A stretch of DNA of 64,000 nt, from NCBI GenBank assembly GCA_029204225.1, contig CM055095.1, positions 24,578,190 to 24,642,189 on the forward strand. Direction: 5' to 3'. Position numbers and translations under genes: made by a program. Positions 45,161 through 56,874 of the stretch are shown here, piece by piece. The notes under the pieces were generated by a model that saw only the letters and a program-made list of their open reading frames with translations, ran no database searches and had not been told where the DNA came from. Source of the stretch: Diphasiastrum complanatum (taxonomy: Eukaryota; Streptophyta; Lycopodiopsida; Lycopodiales; Lycopodiaceae). Within the stretch, counting starts at the first letter, position 1. Every line of letters starts with the position of its first letter.

Positions 45161-46340
45161 TGATGGAAAAATCCTAGATGTGCAAATTGTGCAAATTCAA
45201 AATTCCATTAAAATATGTAAACGAATTGATAGAAATCTCTCGAACGATTCGCAAACAATTTCGCAAAACTATTCTAATCACAAATAATTTCTACTCGAGA
45301 ACAATTCGTGATCCAGTCAAGCTCTGCAATGAAACGAAACAAAATGAAACTAGATGAAAGAGAAGAATTCACGAGAAGATCAATTAGGCTCTGTAACGGG
45401 ACGAGATAAAACAAAACGAAACTATACAAAATGAAACGAAACAAAACGAAACTTAAGTGAGCTTTGAAATTGATTTACGCTTATAACCAAGTGATCGCGA
45501 AGCGAAACAAAGCGAAGCACGAAGCAAAACATGAAGTGAGAGCATTCCCGAATAAAATCAGTTCGTGTGGAATTCAAATATGATTGCTGGTCACTGCTGG
45601 TTATATCATTCCTACAATCCTTCAAAATGTAGACATACACTGCTGATCTACGTTATAAATTATTATAGCATTCAACAAAATCAAACCAATGTGCGGAATT
45701 GAATAAACAAGTGAATCAAATACACGAATAAGAGTAGACAAATATTCATTTGGGATCATACAATCATTCAAAATAATATGTGCATAATAGTTACAATATT
45801 ATCTATTGATCTTCTAATTTTTCAAGCATTGTGCGACAGATCACACAGTGCATTGGCGTGAGAGAAATATAGTTCTCTCACGAATAATGTCTCGCTTACT
45901 TGCGGACTTCTGGATCTGCTGATCCTCTTACAAAATTGTCTCGCTCACAGGCGGACATGTATTCTGTATATTTCATCTTATAGTATTATGCATCAAGCAG
46001 AAAGTATATAGTTCACAAAATTTTTCGTGTCGCATCGTGTAACTTCCAGATCAGAAAGATTAAACATCTACAACTAATCGCAAATTACAAGAGTGGCAGA
46101 TTAGCCACGATCTAGAGTACTTCTACTGATGTCATGATATCTGATCAAATACTTGTACCCCTTGGTACTTGGCTGATTTTCTTGGTCGTTCATGGAGCAA
46201 GAATGATTTTGTGTCGCAAAACAATTTCGTGTCATGTGTTGCAAAATTGTTCGCAAACAATTTGTTTCTTGTGTCTTTTCTATCAAAATCAGAGTGGAGA
46301 GCTAGCAAGGCTTTGGCAATAGAAACATTTTGTTTCCTCA
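45161..46340 (-). repeat. 5' LTR of C4 (about 1.18 kb)
   Basis: TGATGGAAAA ... TTTCCTCA, homologous to the C1 LTR over long stretches (for example CTGATCTACGTT and the terminal AAACATTTTGTTTCCTCA). Z begins two bases after it. Confidence 0.8.
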
Positions 46341-46341
46341 G

Positions 46342-47335
46342 TGTTGGAATGGCAAAGTGGAGCCACAGCCCACACTCAAAGAAATCCCATAAGTAGAAGT
46401 GGGACTTTGTTCAAAGTGAATATAAGTGGTAAATGTTTAAGTGTTTAATGTCCCTTGGTACCAGCCCCTTTGTGGGTAAGGGGGAGCACTTGGATTCGTG
46501 GGCGGCTAGGCATCCGGAGATGGGATCCCCGAACGTGGCTCACAAAAGGGGCAAAAAGATGCCATGATTCTGGTGCAATCTCTGAACCAGAAATGTTAAG
46601 TGCATCACAGTGCAACCTTTGAACCAGAAAGGTTAAGTTGTATCCATTGAAGGCCCACCAAATTCCTACATGGTATCAGAGCAGACAACTTGACCTATGC
46701 CCCACTTTGCGGGGGAGTGTTGGAATGACAAAGTGGAGCCACAGCCCACGCTCCATAAGTAGAAGTGGGACTTTTTTCAAAGTGGATATAAGTGGTAAAT
46801 GTCTGAGTGTTTAATGTCCCCTGGTACTAGCCCGTTTGCGAGTAAGGGAGAGCACTTGGACATTTACCACTTATATCCACTTTGAACAAAGTCTCACTTC
46901 TACTTATGGGATCTCTTTGAGCGTGGGCTGTGGCTCCACTTTGCCATTTCAACACTCCCCCTCAAAGTGGGGCACAGGTCACGTTGTCTGCTCTGATACC
47001 ATCATGTAGGAATTTGGTGGGCTTTCAACGGATAAAACTTAACCTTTATGGTTCAGAGGTTGCACTGTGATGCAACTTAACCTTTTTGGTTCAGAGGTTG
47101 CAGCAAAATCATGGAGCCTTTTTGCCCTTTCCGTGAGCCACGTTCCGGGATCCCGTCCCAGGACGCCTAGCCGCTCACGAATCCAAGTGCACCCCCTTGC
47201 CCACAAAGGGGCTGGTACCAGGGGACATTAAACACTTAGACATTTTACCACTTATATCCACTTAGAACAAAGTCCCACTTCTACTTATGGGATTTCTTTG
47301 AGCATGGGCCGTGGCTCCCCTTTTCCATTCCAACA
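46342..47335. mobile_element. Fold-back dimer of Z (TRIM/SMART element)
   Basis: A plus copy: LTR 46342-46670 (329 bp, TGTTGGAATGG ... AATTCCTACA), internal part 46671-46717 of 47 bp that holds only a primer site (TGGTATCAGAGC) and a polypurine tract (GCGGGGGAG), then a second LTR from 46718, cut at about 46860. A minus copy follows tail to tail: partial LTR to 46954, internal part 46955-47004, full LTR 47005-47335. No protein is possible; such elements use enzymes of other retrotransposons. The left neighbour is the C4 LTR and the right neighbour the protease region of C5. Confidence 0.9.
46671..46717 (+). other. Entire internal region of Z: primer site plus polypurine tract
   Basis: TGGTATCAGAGC at the left end and GCGGGGGAG at the right end leave only about 25 bases between the two priming signals. 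Confidence 0.9.
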
Positions 47336-48480
47336 ATAGCTCTGCTTGTCCCGACAGTGTTCGTAGTTGTAGAGTTCCGATGCCCTTGACATCGTGTGGG
47401 CTCCCATCGCCTAGAATCACTACTCTGTAGTTTTTGAGTTCTCTATAGTCGATCAAGATTCTTTTGTTGCAAGTGATGTGTGACGTTGCTCTTGAATCAA
47501 TGACTACGTCGCAATCTTGTTCAATGTAGTTTGTTGAGGCTTCATCGAATATTGTGAAGGCCTCATCGCTTTTGTCTGCATCCCTTGACGACTCTACAAC
47601 ATTCACCTTGTCAGCTTTGTTTTTTATTTTCGGGTTGAATCTGCAATCGTATGCAGAGTGTCCCTTCTTCTTGCAATGCATGCAAGGTATTGTGGGATGA
47701 AACCAGCACTTGTTGGCTGTGTGTCCTGGCTTGTAACAGTGATCACAGGAGATGTTTGTTGGTTGTCGTTGCCTCTGCTCGAAGACTTTGTATTCACCTT
47801 GTTGAATATGGGTCTGGGTTTGTTCCTCTTCTTTCCCTTCATAAAAAGGGCCTTCTCCTGGTCACAACTTCCTTCTCCTTCGTCCCTCATTAGTCTCTCA
47901 TCAGCGACAAGACTGATTGCTCTCTCGAATGTCATATCTGATAGGCTTAGTATGAGTATTCTCAATGCCTGATAGGACGCAAGTAGATATTTCATGAAGT
48001 ACATCAGTTGTTGTGGTGCTGGGACCTGATGTTCTGGTCCCGATGCAACAAGTTGAGCAAAGATCGTTCTGATCTTCTCAACATGCTGATCCAACTGGTT
48101 GCCATCCCATCGTATAGATTGCAGCTGATTGTGAAGGTGCATCACCGAAGCAACAGTTCTCACTTCGTACTTCTACTTTAGTCTTTTCCATGCTTCATGG
48201 TTGCTCTCACTATCTTCAATCTGCATGAGTATTTCTTCGTTAATGGACGCAACGATGATCGCCATTGTACGTTCATCTTTTTTTATCCACTCAGCTCTCC
48301 TTGGGTCTCCCTATGGAGGCTGCACCTTTGTGAGTTCGGTCACCAACCAGATGCCTTCACCCTTCAGAAGTATTTTGATTTTGAAATTCCATACTCTGTA
48401 GTTTTTGCCATCAAGACTAATTGCTATTCTCGTTTGGATCATTGTAGCCATATTGTGTTGTCTTAGAGAATCACTTATTG
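47336..48480 (-). pseudogene. Copia gag-protease (C5), broken
   Basis: The gag reads VMHLHNQLQSIRWDGNQLDQ and KYLLASYQALRILILSLSDM, then two zinc knuckles CDHCYKPGHTANKC and CMHCKKKGHSAYDC (CX2CX4HX4C) in neighbouring frames. The protease follows with CDVVIDSRATSHIT, where the catalytic glycine of D-S-G is Arg, and ILGDGSPHDVKGIGTLQLR. The frame breaks off at the Z dimer. Everything from pre-integrase to RNase H is missing. The N-terminal part (48163-48480) is frameshifted. Confidence 0.82.
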
Positions 48481-48503
48481 GATATCATATAGCGATAACT
48501 TGA

Positions 48504-48515
48504 GCTCTAGTACCA
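48504..48515 (-). other. Primer-binding site of C5, one mismatch
   Basis: GCTCTAGTACCA on plus, followed directly by the LTR. Confidence 0.7.
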
Positions 48516-49155
48516 TGTAGTGAATTTTGCTTTGTTTGTGTTTTTCCAATATCCTAAGCAAGTGACTACAGATCACAGATCATGACAAAATCAATTGAGA
48601 AGACATCGCAAATGATAAGGTGAAAAGAGAATAATTGTATTTTATATTTTTGCATTTTCTAGTGAGTCGTTCAGTGTCTCGGTCGTTGAGGCCTGACGCT
48701 CACCTCAGTCATTGTGTTCTGCTCGTTGGCAGACTTTCATGCACAACTCTACTCTACTCTTCTTTTCGTTCTCTCTATCGTCCTCACTCATTCTCTCTTT
48801 CATGTTAATCAAAATGCGTATTTATCTCCAGTGTGTGGAGTTCACAAGATAGTTTATTAGAGAACTACAAGACAAGTTAATGCTACTCAACTAGTTAGTT
48901 ATTCTCTATTATCGCTGTCTCTTTTAGCTGAGCGTGAAGTACAATACACCATGCTCATCGAGCCACTAGTTGGTGGCGGGAATTGTTTGCTTTCATTTCA
49001 TGTCTTTCCTCTAGTGTGTTTCATCACCTGGTCATTGGGCCGAATCTCGAATACTTTTCTTTCGATCTTCAAGGTATGTTCACCCTTCGCTTCGTTTCAC
49101 TTCGTCACCTTCACGACGAAGTTGCAAGAGTTCACAATTTCTGACAATGTTGACA
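48516..49155 (-). repeat. Probable 5' LTR of C5 (about 640 bp)
   Basis: TGTAGTGAATTTTG next to the primer site, ending ...CAATGTTGACA. The outer end rests on the TG...CA rule. No second copy is in the window. Confidence 0.6.
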
Positions 49156-50808
49156 CCTGATCCTCCATATAATATAGTAGCTTCTTCTTCGAATAATTTG
49201 TGCTTGATAGAAAGAGTAATATTATGTTGCTCCCTCTCCCAAGCCGCTTTCACATTGAAAACATTTTTGGCATCTTCAAATTAGACACAATATAATTGTC
49301 CTTGTGATGTTGTGTCCGGTTCGGTATTCAGCCAATCTGACAAGACACCCTTTACTTGAAGTTCAAGTCGAATGAACTCTCCAATAGAGATGTTTATTCT
49401 GTTGGATAAGATGTTTGTTAGCAATTCTGTCCATGGAGTTTTGAGTTCAACCATATGAAATGGTTCTTCTCGATGATTTAGTCGCACAACATTAGATTTG
49501 TGTGGTGAATCTTGCGATGCCGTCACTTATTGATGTCTTTCCAGTGAAGAGTCTTGAGGAACTGTCGGTTGTTGTGCAGCTTTAATAGCTTCCTCGGCCT
49601 ATGCTTCTTGTATCCAATGTCTGATCTTTTGATATTCTCTTTGCTCTTTCTTCACATTAGGATAAAATAGTTCTCCTCCTGATGTTGAATGTTGATCCAC
49701 TGACACAGATACATAATGTGGTGATGATGGAGCTACCTCCTTGCACTTTTGTGCTCGCATAACAACTAACATTGGAACATCAGGACAACTGAGTGTGGAT
49801 TGTGCTCATGCATGTTGATTAACTACAATCCGGTTCAATGGTGCACTAGTGATGATTCTCAATGGACAATTCTTATAACATTTTTCATATCCACACTCAC
49901 GGAAGAAGGGCATATAAACTTCTTTGTTTGGATATTCGACAATCCTATGTCCTTTTTTGCATCCATAAAATTCGTATAATTTGCCCTCTTGGCATTGTGG
50001 TTGTGCAGCGCATGTGGTGTAATACTTATTAATGGCAAAATTGACAAAAAATTCTGCAGGTCCATACCATTGTTGCATTTCTTGTTGGAAAAACATTTCA
50101 GCTTCCACCGTAGTGAGATTCACCTAAACTGGTTGAGGATTGTTCGTCCCTAAAGGTGTTGGTAGTGTCATTCTTTGTTGTTGAAGGGCTGGTCCAAGCC
50201 TTGGTACTGTGTTAGGTGCTCCTTTATGGTAAGCCTAAGAGGTCCGGAACCGAGCTCTATTCTGCTCTATAATTTATGGATTGTGGGGAGAATAAATAGT
50301 GTTGTATGAGGATGCATTACACATGCGACAGTATTTGCATGTCAGCTTCAAGTTCTGCTTCAGTACTAGACACTTGTTTGAAGTGTAGTTCTGGGCACAA
50401 ATGGGATGCTAGACATTGTCCCTTCGAGGATACTACTGCTAATAAGGCTCTAATTATGGTGCCACAATATTTTGCATAGCCTTGAGTTTTTGGTCAAAAC
50501 TAGACTACGAGCTACTCCATCTACTACTTATGTAGCTTCATGATCTGTTCCATCACGATTCATTGGATAGGCTCACTAAAGCTGAGGCTGATACAATCGA
50601 AGGAGTCGAGGCATGACTAGATGTAGATCCTAGTGTGGAATCATCATTTGGTCCTTCATCGTTTTTCCACAATGCATCTTCCATAGCTTTGTGCAATGTG
50701 GCATATTGCTCCCATCTTTTAAGCTTGCATCGGATGCTTTTGGATAGTCCTGCTAGGAACCACATGGTGACCGCATGATCGGGAGTCAACTCTAGATTAC
50801 ACTTGGAT
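49156..50808 (-). pseudogene. Gypsy-like gag remnant (G3)
   Basis: Minus-strand pieces 50789-50553 (LTPDHAVTMWFLAGLSKSIR), 50123-49806 (MQQWYGPAEFFVNFAINKYY, YGCKKGHRIVEYPN, CGYEKCYKNCPL) and 49526-49281 resemble a plant retrotransposon gag and following region, though no motif is decisive. Cysteine-rich segments could be altered knuckles. A plus-strand CLKCSSGHKWDARHC at about 50380 is another knuckle-like scrap. C6 seems to be inserted in its 5' part, which may resume at 55598. Confidence 0.45.
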
Positions 50809-51853
50809 GACTTGCCTTTCGCAAATCATTCGCGACTGATTATCAGTCGAGCTCAGTCTAGCTCTTCGCGAATCATTTATGACAAATAATTTGTCTAGCT
50901 GTTTGCGACAAATTATTCTTCTGATGTTTTGTTAATGTTTGGCTACGTAATCAGATCGACTGTGATTTCTATCACAAACATTCTGTTTGTTTCTGATAGG
51001 CGTAGTCATGCTTAGGAAGAAAGTAATATAGCTCATTCCGTTGCGCACAAACACTTTTTGTTCAAGTTCTTTTCTCGTTCGAGTTTCGAGTTCGTTTCTT
51101 TTTCGTGTTTGTTTTCTTTTCGAGCTATTTTATTTTCTCATGCATGACACACCCTCTTTCTCCAACATAGAGAATACATCAAACAGGTCAAACGAAAAAA
51201 AGCATAGCAATATCGACACAAATCTGAACACAGAACAAAAGAGTTGTTATCAAATTAAGTATAGCAAAATATACATGTCAATAATGCGGTAGAGCACAAG
51301 ACAATAGCAGACGAAACCGCATGCTCTACAAAGCTAATTCAATCTGTAAAAGGAATGAACCTATTATTGACAATAAAGAATCAATGCGCAAGGCATATAC
51401 TTTGTCTATCTCTGATAAGCTTCCGATGCTATTATTTTACACACACTTCATCGTCTGAATACGCAAGTAATATTTAATATATATATACACAATGTTACAT
51501 GTGTGCAAATGAAGAAAGTACAAAGTGGATGTGTTGTCTGTAGGAGATTGTGGGTGGATACTATCGTTGTCAAGTATGTTAGCACAGTTCCATGGGATGG
51601 GCATGAAAAGGCTGCGACGTCAGCCTTTGTTGATATGAACATTGGTGAAGATGCAAAAAAATGTGTCACTCTGACGAAATGCCTTAGGATTTGATTTATA
51701 GGGTGCCTTCATTTTTCCTAGGGCACCTTTGGCATTTTGTAAGATAGTTCTGTCTTTTCTTCGCCTGTGACAATTTACTTGTATTTATGTCGACAGTCGC
51801 GTTTTATTCGTCTGTCATTGGGATTTAGGAGAGTAGAGGAGATAAATCCAACA
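50809..51853 (-). repeat. 3' LTR of C6 with its inner-end segment inverted
   Basis: 51180-51830 matches 55000-55597 in the same orientation and ends AAATCCAACA before a polypurine tract (AAGGGGGGG on minus, 51854-51862). In contrast, 50809-51172 matches 54619-54920 in reverse orientation (it ends CTTTCTCCAACA), so one third of the LTR is flipped, or a second opposite LTR piece abuts it. Confidence 0.78.
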
Positions 51854-51924
51854 CCCCCCCTTAATCTGGATCCGTGAATGCCTTGATCTTCAAAGTAAGC
51901 AATGCACAAAATCTGTTGTGTGCA

Positions 51925-52569
51925 TTAACACTTAATGCTTTCATGATGATATATATCTGCAACCATTTCTTGCATTATGCAGTATGTTAAGCTCATCTCT
52001 TTGTTGAGAACTTTGCCCTTGATGTAGTGATATCTAATTTCAATGTACTTACTCCTAGAGTGAAATCTAGGGTTGGCCGATAAGGCAATAGCACTCTGAT
52101 TATCATAGAATAAAATTGTAGGGCTGTACTGATACAGATTAACGTCTGACAATAAATTTCTCAACCAAATTACTTCCTTAATAGATTGATAAATAACATT
52201 GTATTCTGCTTCTATAGAAGAAAGTGCGATAGAGGTTTGCTTACAATTGTTCCATGAGATAGGACTACCGTTGAAGAAGAATGTAAATCCAGATGTGAAC
52301 TTACGATTGTCTACATCTCCTCCCTAGCTTGCATCAGAATATCCACTGAGCTGATGAAGATTGTCATTGCTGACATCTCCATAGCAAATGCACTGGTCCA
52401 TGGTAGCTTGAATATACCTCATGACTCTCATGAGAGTCTTCCAATGGGTAATGCCAAGATTAGCCATATATTGGCTGAGTGAGCTTACTGCAAAAGAGAT
52501 CTCTTGTCTTGTAGAGACCATTGCATACATGAGAGATCCAAATATCGATCGATAAGGATACTCTCTCAT
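51925..52569 (-). pseudogene. C6 RNase H and RT C-terminus
   Basis: 52569-52324 has IFGSLMYAMVSTRQEISFAV and ends at LSGYSDAS, the first RNase H aspartate. After a break, 52164-51925 has ILFYDNQSAIALSANPRFHS and YIEIRYHYIKGKV. The middle (SSxEAEY region) lies out of frame near 52200. Confidence 0.82.
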
Positions 52570-53346
52570 CTACTCCTCTTTCTGCTTGGTTTGGGGACAT
52601 TGGTCCTTTGACAAATGTAGGCCTAGATCCATCGATGAGTGAGCTAATTTACGATTCATTAGATTGTATTTTTTAAGAACATTGTGAAGATACCTTTGTT
52701 GAGTGATGTAAATCAATCGTCTCGCTCTGTCTCTGTGGTTCTGAATGCCCAAACAAAAGTGAGTTTCGTCCAGATCAGTCATGTCGAACTCTGAAAACAA
52801 TATTTGCTTAGAATCCTTGACCAAATTGGTATTGTTGCTGAAGAGCAACGTATCATCCACGTATGAGGTGATGATAATGAAGGATTGCTACATTGACTTG
52901 GAATAGACATTACAATCATCAGTGCTTGGTTTGAATCCTTATTCGATGAAGAATGTGTTGATCCTCTAAACCAAAGCTCTGACAGACTGTTTCAAGCCAT
53001 AAAGTGCTTTGTGGAGTTTACAGACATGATTCTTCATACCTTTCAGAACGTATTCTTTGGGCTGGATCTTGTAGCTATCTTCTTGTATAACTCCATTCAG
53101 ATAGGCTGTTTGCACATCAAATTGATGTACTTCGAGGTCGGCAGCTGCAACATAAGACAAGAGTGCTCGGATAGACGAATGTTTGACTACTAGATTGAAA
53201 GTCTCGCTGTAGTCGACGTTGGGGATCTGAGTGAATCCTTGTGCTACCAGTCTTGTCTTCCTTCGATAAATTGCTCTGTTTGGCATTCTATTTGATCTTA
53301 AAGATCCATTTGCAATCAATGATATTGCGGCCAATAGGGGCTTCAA
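52570..53346 (-). pseudogene. C6 reverse transcriptase
   Basis: 53346-52966 has KTRLVAQGFTQIPNVDYSET, DVQTAYLNGVIQ and CKLHKALYGLKQSVRALV. The following catalytic piece is frameshifted, and YVDDTLLFSNN can be read across 52860. 52860-52570 then runs into FCLGIQNHRDRARRLIYITQ. It is a lineage distinct from C1 RT. Confidence 0.82.
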
Positions 53347-54372
53347 CTAGTGACCACGACTGGTTCTTGATCAGAGAGGAATACTCTCTGTCCATAGCTT
53401 CTCTCCAGAGATCAGAGTCTGGTTGGCTGAGTGCCTCTTCGACTATCGTCGGTTCTTGTATCAAGAGACATGCAGACTCAGGAGTATACCTTGTGGGATG
53501 TGTGCGCACTCGGCTTGATCTTATGGGAGGATTCGAATGTTGAACTACTCCTAGGACTTGTTGCTGGGTAGCAGCAACATCTTCGTCTGATTCGTTGTCA
53601 AAAAGTGGGTCGACAATAGACACGCCTGGGCCAGAAGCTCGGACAGTCATGTCAATGGCAGGTGATGAAGGTTCTCTTGGAGCAATATCCTTGCCTTTGA
53701 TGTCGACGAACTGATCCTCGATAAAGACTGTATCTCGACTATACAAGATTTGCTGGGTATCAGGATCATATAGCTTGTATGTATTATATATCCAATCAGG
53801 ATGGTCTTGAGACCTTGGAAGTAATTTCTTCCTCGTGTCTTTTGGGATCTGCACGTAGGCAATGCATTCAAACACTCTTAGGTTCTTCATAGAAGCCTTA
53901 GAGCCTGTTCACACCTGGTGGGTTGTCTTGCCTGAGAGGGCCTTGGTCGAACATCTGTTCTGAACGTAAGCTGTAGTGGAGACAACTTTGGCCCATAATT
54001 TCTTGGTCTGCGGTGCATGCGCTAGCATACATTTGGCTGATTCAACCAGAGTACGGTTCTTCCTCTTGGCTAAGCCATTAGACTGAGGATTGTAAGGAGT
54101 GATAAATTGCTGCTCAATGTCTTGGCTTTGGCAGTACTCCTTAAACTCGATAGAGATATATTCTCCACCATTGTTTGACCTCAGGGCCTTGATCGTCCTT
54201 CCAGTCTTTCTGCATGCTCCTTGAAGATTCTGAAGCAGTTGAAGGCTTCTGATTTCCTCTTTATAAAGTACACCATAATCCTTTTGGAAAATTCATCAAT
54301 AAAAGTTATAAGCGTTGTCTGCTTCAGGTTTCCCTTCTGCACCTGTAACAACGTCATACAATTCTTTAGCAA
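53288..54372 (-). pseudogene. C6 integrase and RT entry
   Basis: 54372-54181 covers ITFIDEFSKRIMVYFIKRKS, followed out of frame by NNGGEYISIEFKEYC (catalytic Asp changed to Asn) and QSNGLAKRKNRTLVESAKCM. 53890-53288 has the C-terminal domain MKNLRVFECIAYVQIPKDTR, a long acidic linker, and the RT entry DLWREAMDREYSSLIKNQSW. Closely related to C9. Confidence 0.84.
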
Positions 54373-54606
54373 TTAGTACAATTTTCATCTTAAATTTTCA
54401 CAGATGGTAATTGGCTCCATCAAGCTTGTCCATGATGTGACTGGCTTTCCCTTGGGAATCCATGTGGAAGATTAGTCTAAGTGATAGGAAAAACTATCAG
54501 TGACTTAAGTATGAAAATCTGGCACTGAGTTACAGAACAAGAAGACAATTACTCTATCAGCTAGTAGAGTTTTTTTATTGTGGAAGCTTATCAAGCTACA
54601 AAAATA

Positions 54607-54618
54607 GCTCTAATACCA
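54607..54618 (-). other. Primer-binding site of C6, one mismatch
   Basis: GCTCTAATACCA on plus, directly followed by the LTR. Confidence 0.78.
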
Positions 54619-55597
54619 TGTTGGAGAAAGAGGGTGTGTCGTGCGTGAGAAATAAAAATAGCTCGAAAAGAAAACGAACACGAACAAGAACAAGAAGTGA
54701 ATATGAATAGAAAGTGTTCGTGAGTAGCGAAATGAGCTATATTACTCTTTCCCTAAGCATGACTATGCCTATAAGAAATGAATAGAACCTTAGTGATAGA
54801 AATCATGGTTGATCTGATTACGTAGCCAAACATTAACAAAACATCAGAAGAATAATTTGTCGCGAACAGCTAGACAAATTATTTGTCGTGAATGATTCGC
54901 GAAAGGCAAGACTAAATAGTCGTTAACAACTAGATTAATAATAACTCGCTAAGAACAGATTACCAAATTGAGCAATAAGAGAGTCAGACAGAATGAAGAA
55001 AAGCATAACAATATCGACACAAATCTGAATATAGAACAAAAGAGCTATGATCAGATTAAGTATAGCAAAATATACATGTCAATAATGTGGTAGAGCACAA
55101 GACAATAGTGGACAAAACCGCGTGCTCTACAAAGCTAATTCAATCCGTAAAAAGAATGAACCTATTATTGACAATAAAGAATTGATGCGCAAGGCATCTA
55201 CTTCGTCTATCTCTGATAAGCTTCTGATGCTATTATTTTACAGACACTTCATAGTCTGAATACACAAGTGTTATTCAATATATATATATACACAATGTTA
55301 CAGGGGTGTGCAAATGAAGAAAGTACAAAGTGAATGTGCATTTTGTAGGAGATCATGGGTGGCTGCTGTCGTTGTCAAGTCTGTTAGCACAATTGCAGGG
55401 GATGAGCCTGAAAAGGCCGTGACGTTAGCCTTTGCTGATATGAACGTTGTTGAAGATGCGAAAAAATGCGTCACTCTAACAAAATGCCTTCACTTTTCCT
55501 AGGGCACCTTTGGTATTTTGTAAGGTAGTTTTGTCTTTTCTTCACCTGTGAGAATTTACTTGTATTTATGCAAACAGTCGCGTTTTATTCGTCTGTC
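54619..55597 (-). repeat. 5' LTR of C6, outer end missing
   Basis: TGTTGGAGAAAG ... TTCGTCTGTC. Compared with the 3' LTR about 38 bp of the outer end are absent. A 64-codon open frame on the plus strand (55308-55502) is antisense to the element and also open in the other LTR (51503-51694). Confidence 0.82.
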
Positions 55598-55800
55598 TTA
55601 TTTTACATGTAAATATGCAGACTGTGCAACAAAGGAGATTTTCTGACTGCTTGGAGAGGAACCGTTGGCATAGGAATCTATTGTTCATTGGAATTTGATG
55701 ATTTAGCTGGATCTCTTCCACTGTTGCTTGATGTAGCTTTGAGTTTTCTATTGACAATCTTCTACCAGATCTCAATCTCATTCACTATGCATTTTCAATA
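55598..55800 (-). pseudogene. Possible 5' end of the G3 gag region
   Basis: The minus strand reads MRLRSGRRLSIENSKLHQAT and is open to 55566. The R-x-R-S-G-R start resembles the N-terminus of some gypsy gags. It would be the part of G3 cut off by C6. Weak evidence. Confidence 0.3.
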
Positions 55801-56789
55801 AAGATTCGAGGCTTATGGCAATAGTAGATCTTGGAAGAAGTGGCAGATGATGTGGTCAAATTGTGATGGGTGGATGTAGGTTCAACTAGAATGAGAGAGG
55901 CAAGAACATGTGACAAACATTATTGGAAAACAATTGGATAAAACTGAGAGGGATGGATAGATGCTACTTCAAATGGGGATGTGACAAAAAATGTGTGATG
56001 TAATGGCATGGATGGTAACAATAGTGACAAATAGCTAACAACTATGGTATCGGGTGGGGGTTTGGGACGTCCCTGATGACGCCCTACACTACAGTTTGAT
56101 TCTCAACTCACCCACACATTCAGATCGTCAGAGAATCAAAATAACACTTATTTTTCCAACACATACACACATAGGCATCCGAAATTGCACTCAGAAAAAG
56201 AGGAGATATTGCCACACCAAAACTAGAACATATACAATACATTTTTCTAAAGGGTAGTCCTATGATGGCAAGGCTGTTGTTGGCAGGAAACTTGTGCCAA
56301 TACATAGCACGTGCATGGCCACATGGGACCGAACACAAAGATGTATGTACATTGTCTAAACATTGTATTATAGATTTTTACCATCACCATAACTTTAAGC
56401 TTTTAATTCCAATAATCTTCACCTCCATGATAGACGACATCCTAACAGGGCATGAGTGGCCGACATCCTGACATGGCACGAGTGGTCGACATGTGTGCCA
56501 CATTAGCAACTAATTAGCCATGCCCAACATTAGTTACACCATACATTACATTGGTCATATAGCATACTTGAAATGTTAGTATATTGTCTTAAATGGCTAA
56601 GGGGGCTCATATTGCCAAGTATTGTAACTAATGTGCACCATTTCTTTATGTGTATGTAAAAAAAAAGGACCTGGGACCAATGAACCATATAGCTAGGGAC
56701 ACTAGACATGGTTTTTTACTCTCTCACATTGATGCCCCTCTCCTCTTCATTGTATGGTGTGCTCTTTGCAATAAGCAAGCTATGATGAT

Positions 56790-56874
<85 letters not shown>

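Larger units (their letters stand above)
51854..54606 (-). mobile_element. Copia element C6 interior (integrase to RNase H, gag and protease lost)
   Basis: Between polypurine tract and primer site lie integrase, RT and RNase H in copia order, but only about 230 bp separate primer site and integrase, so gag and protease are deleted. All domains carry frame breaks, so the element cannot move on its own. Confidence 0.85.
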
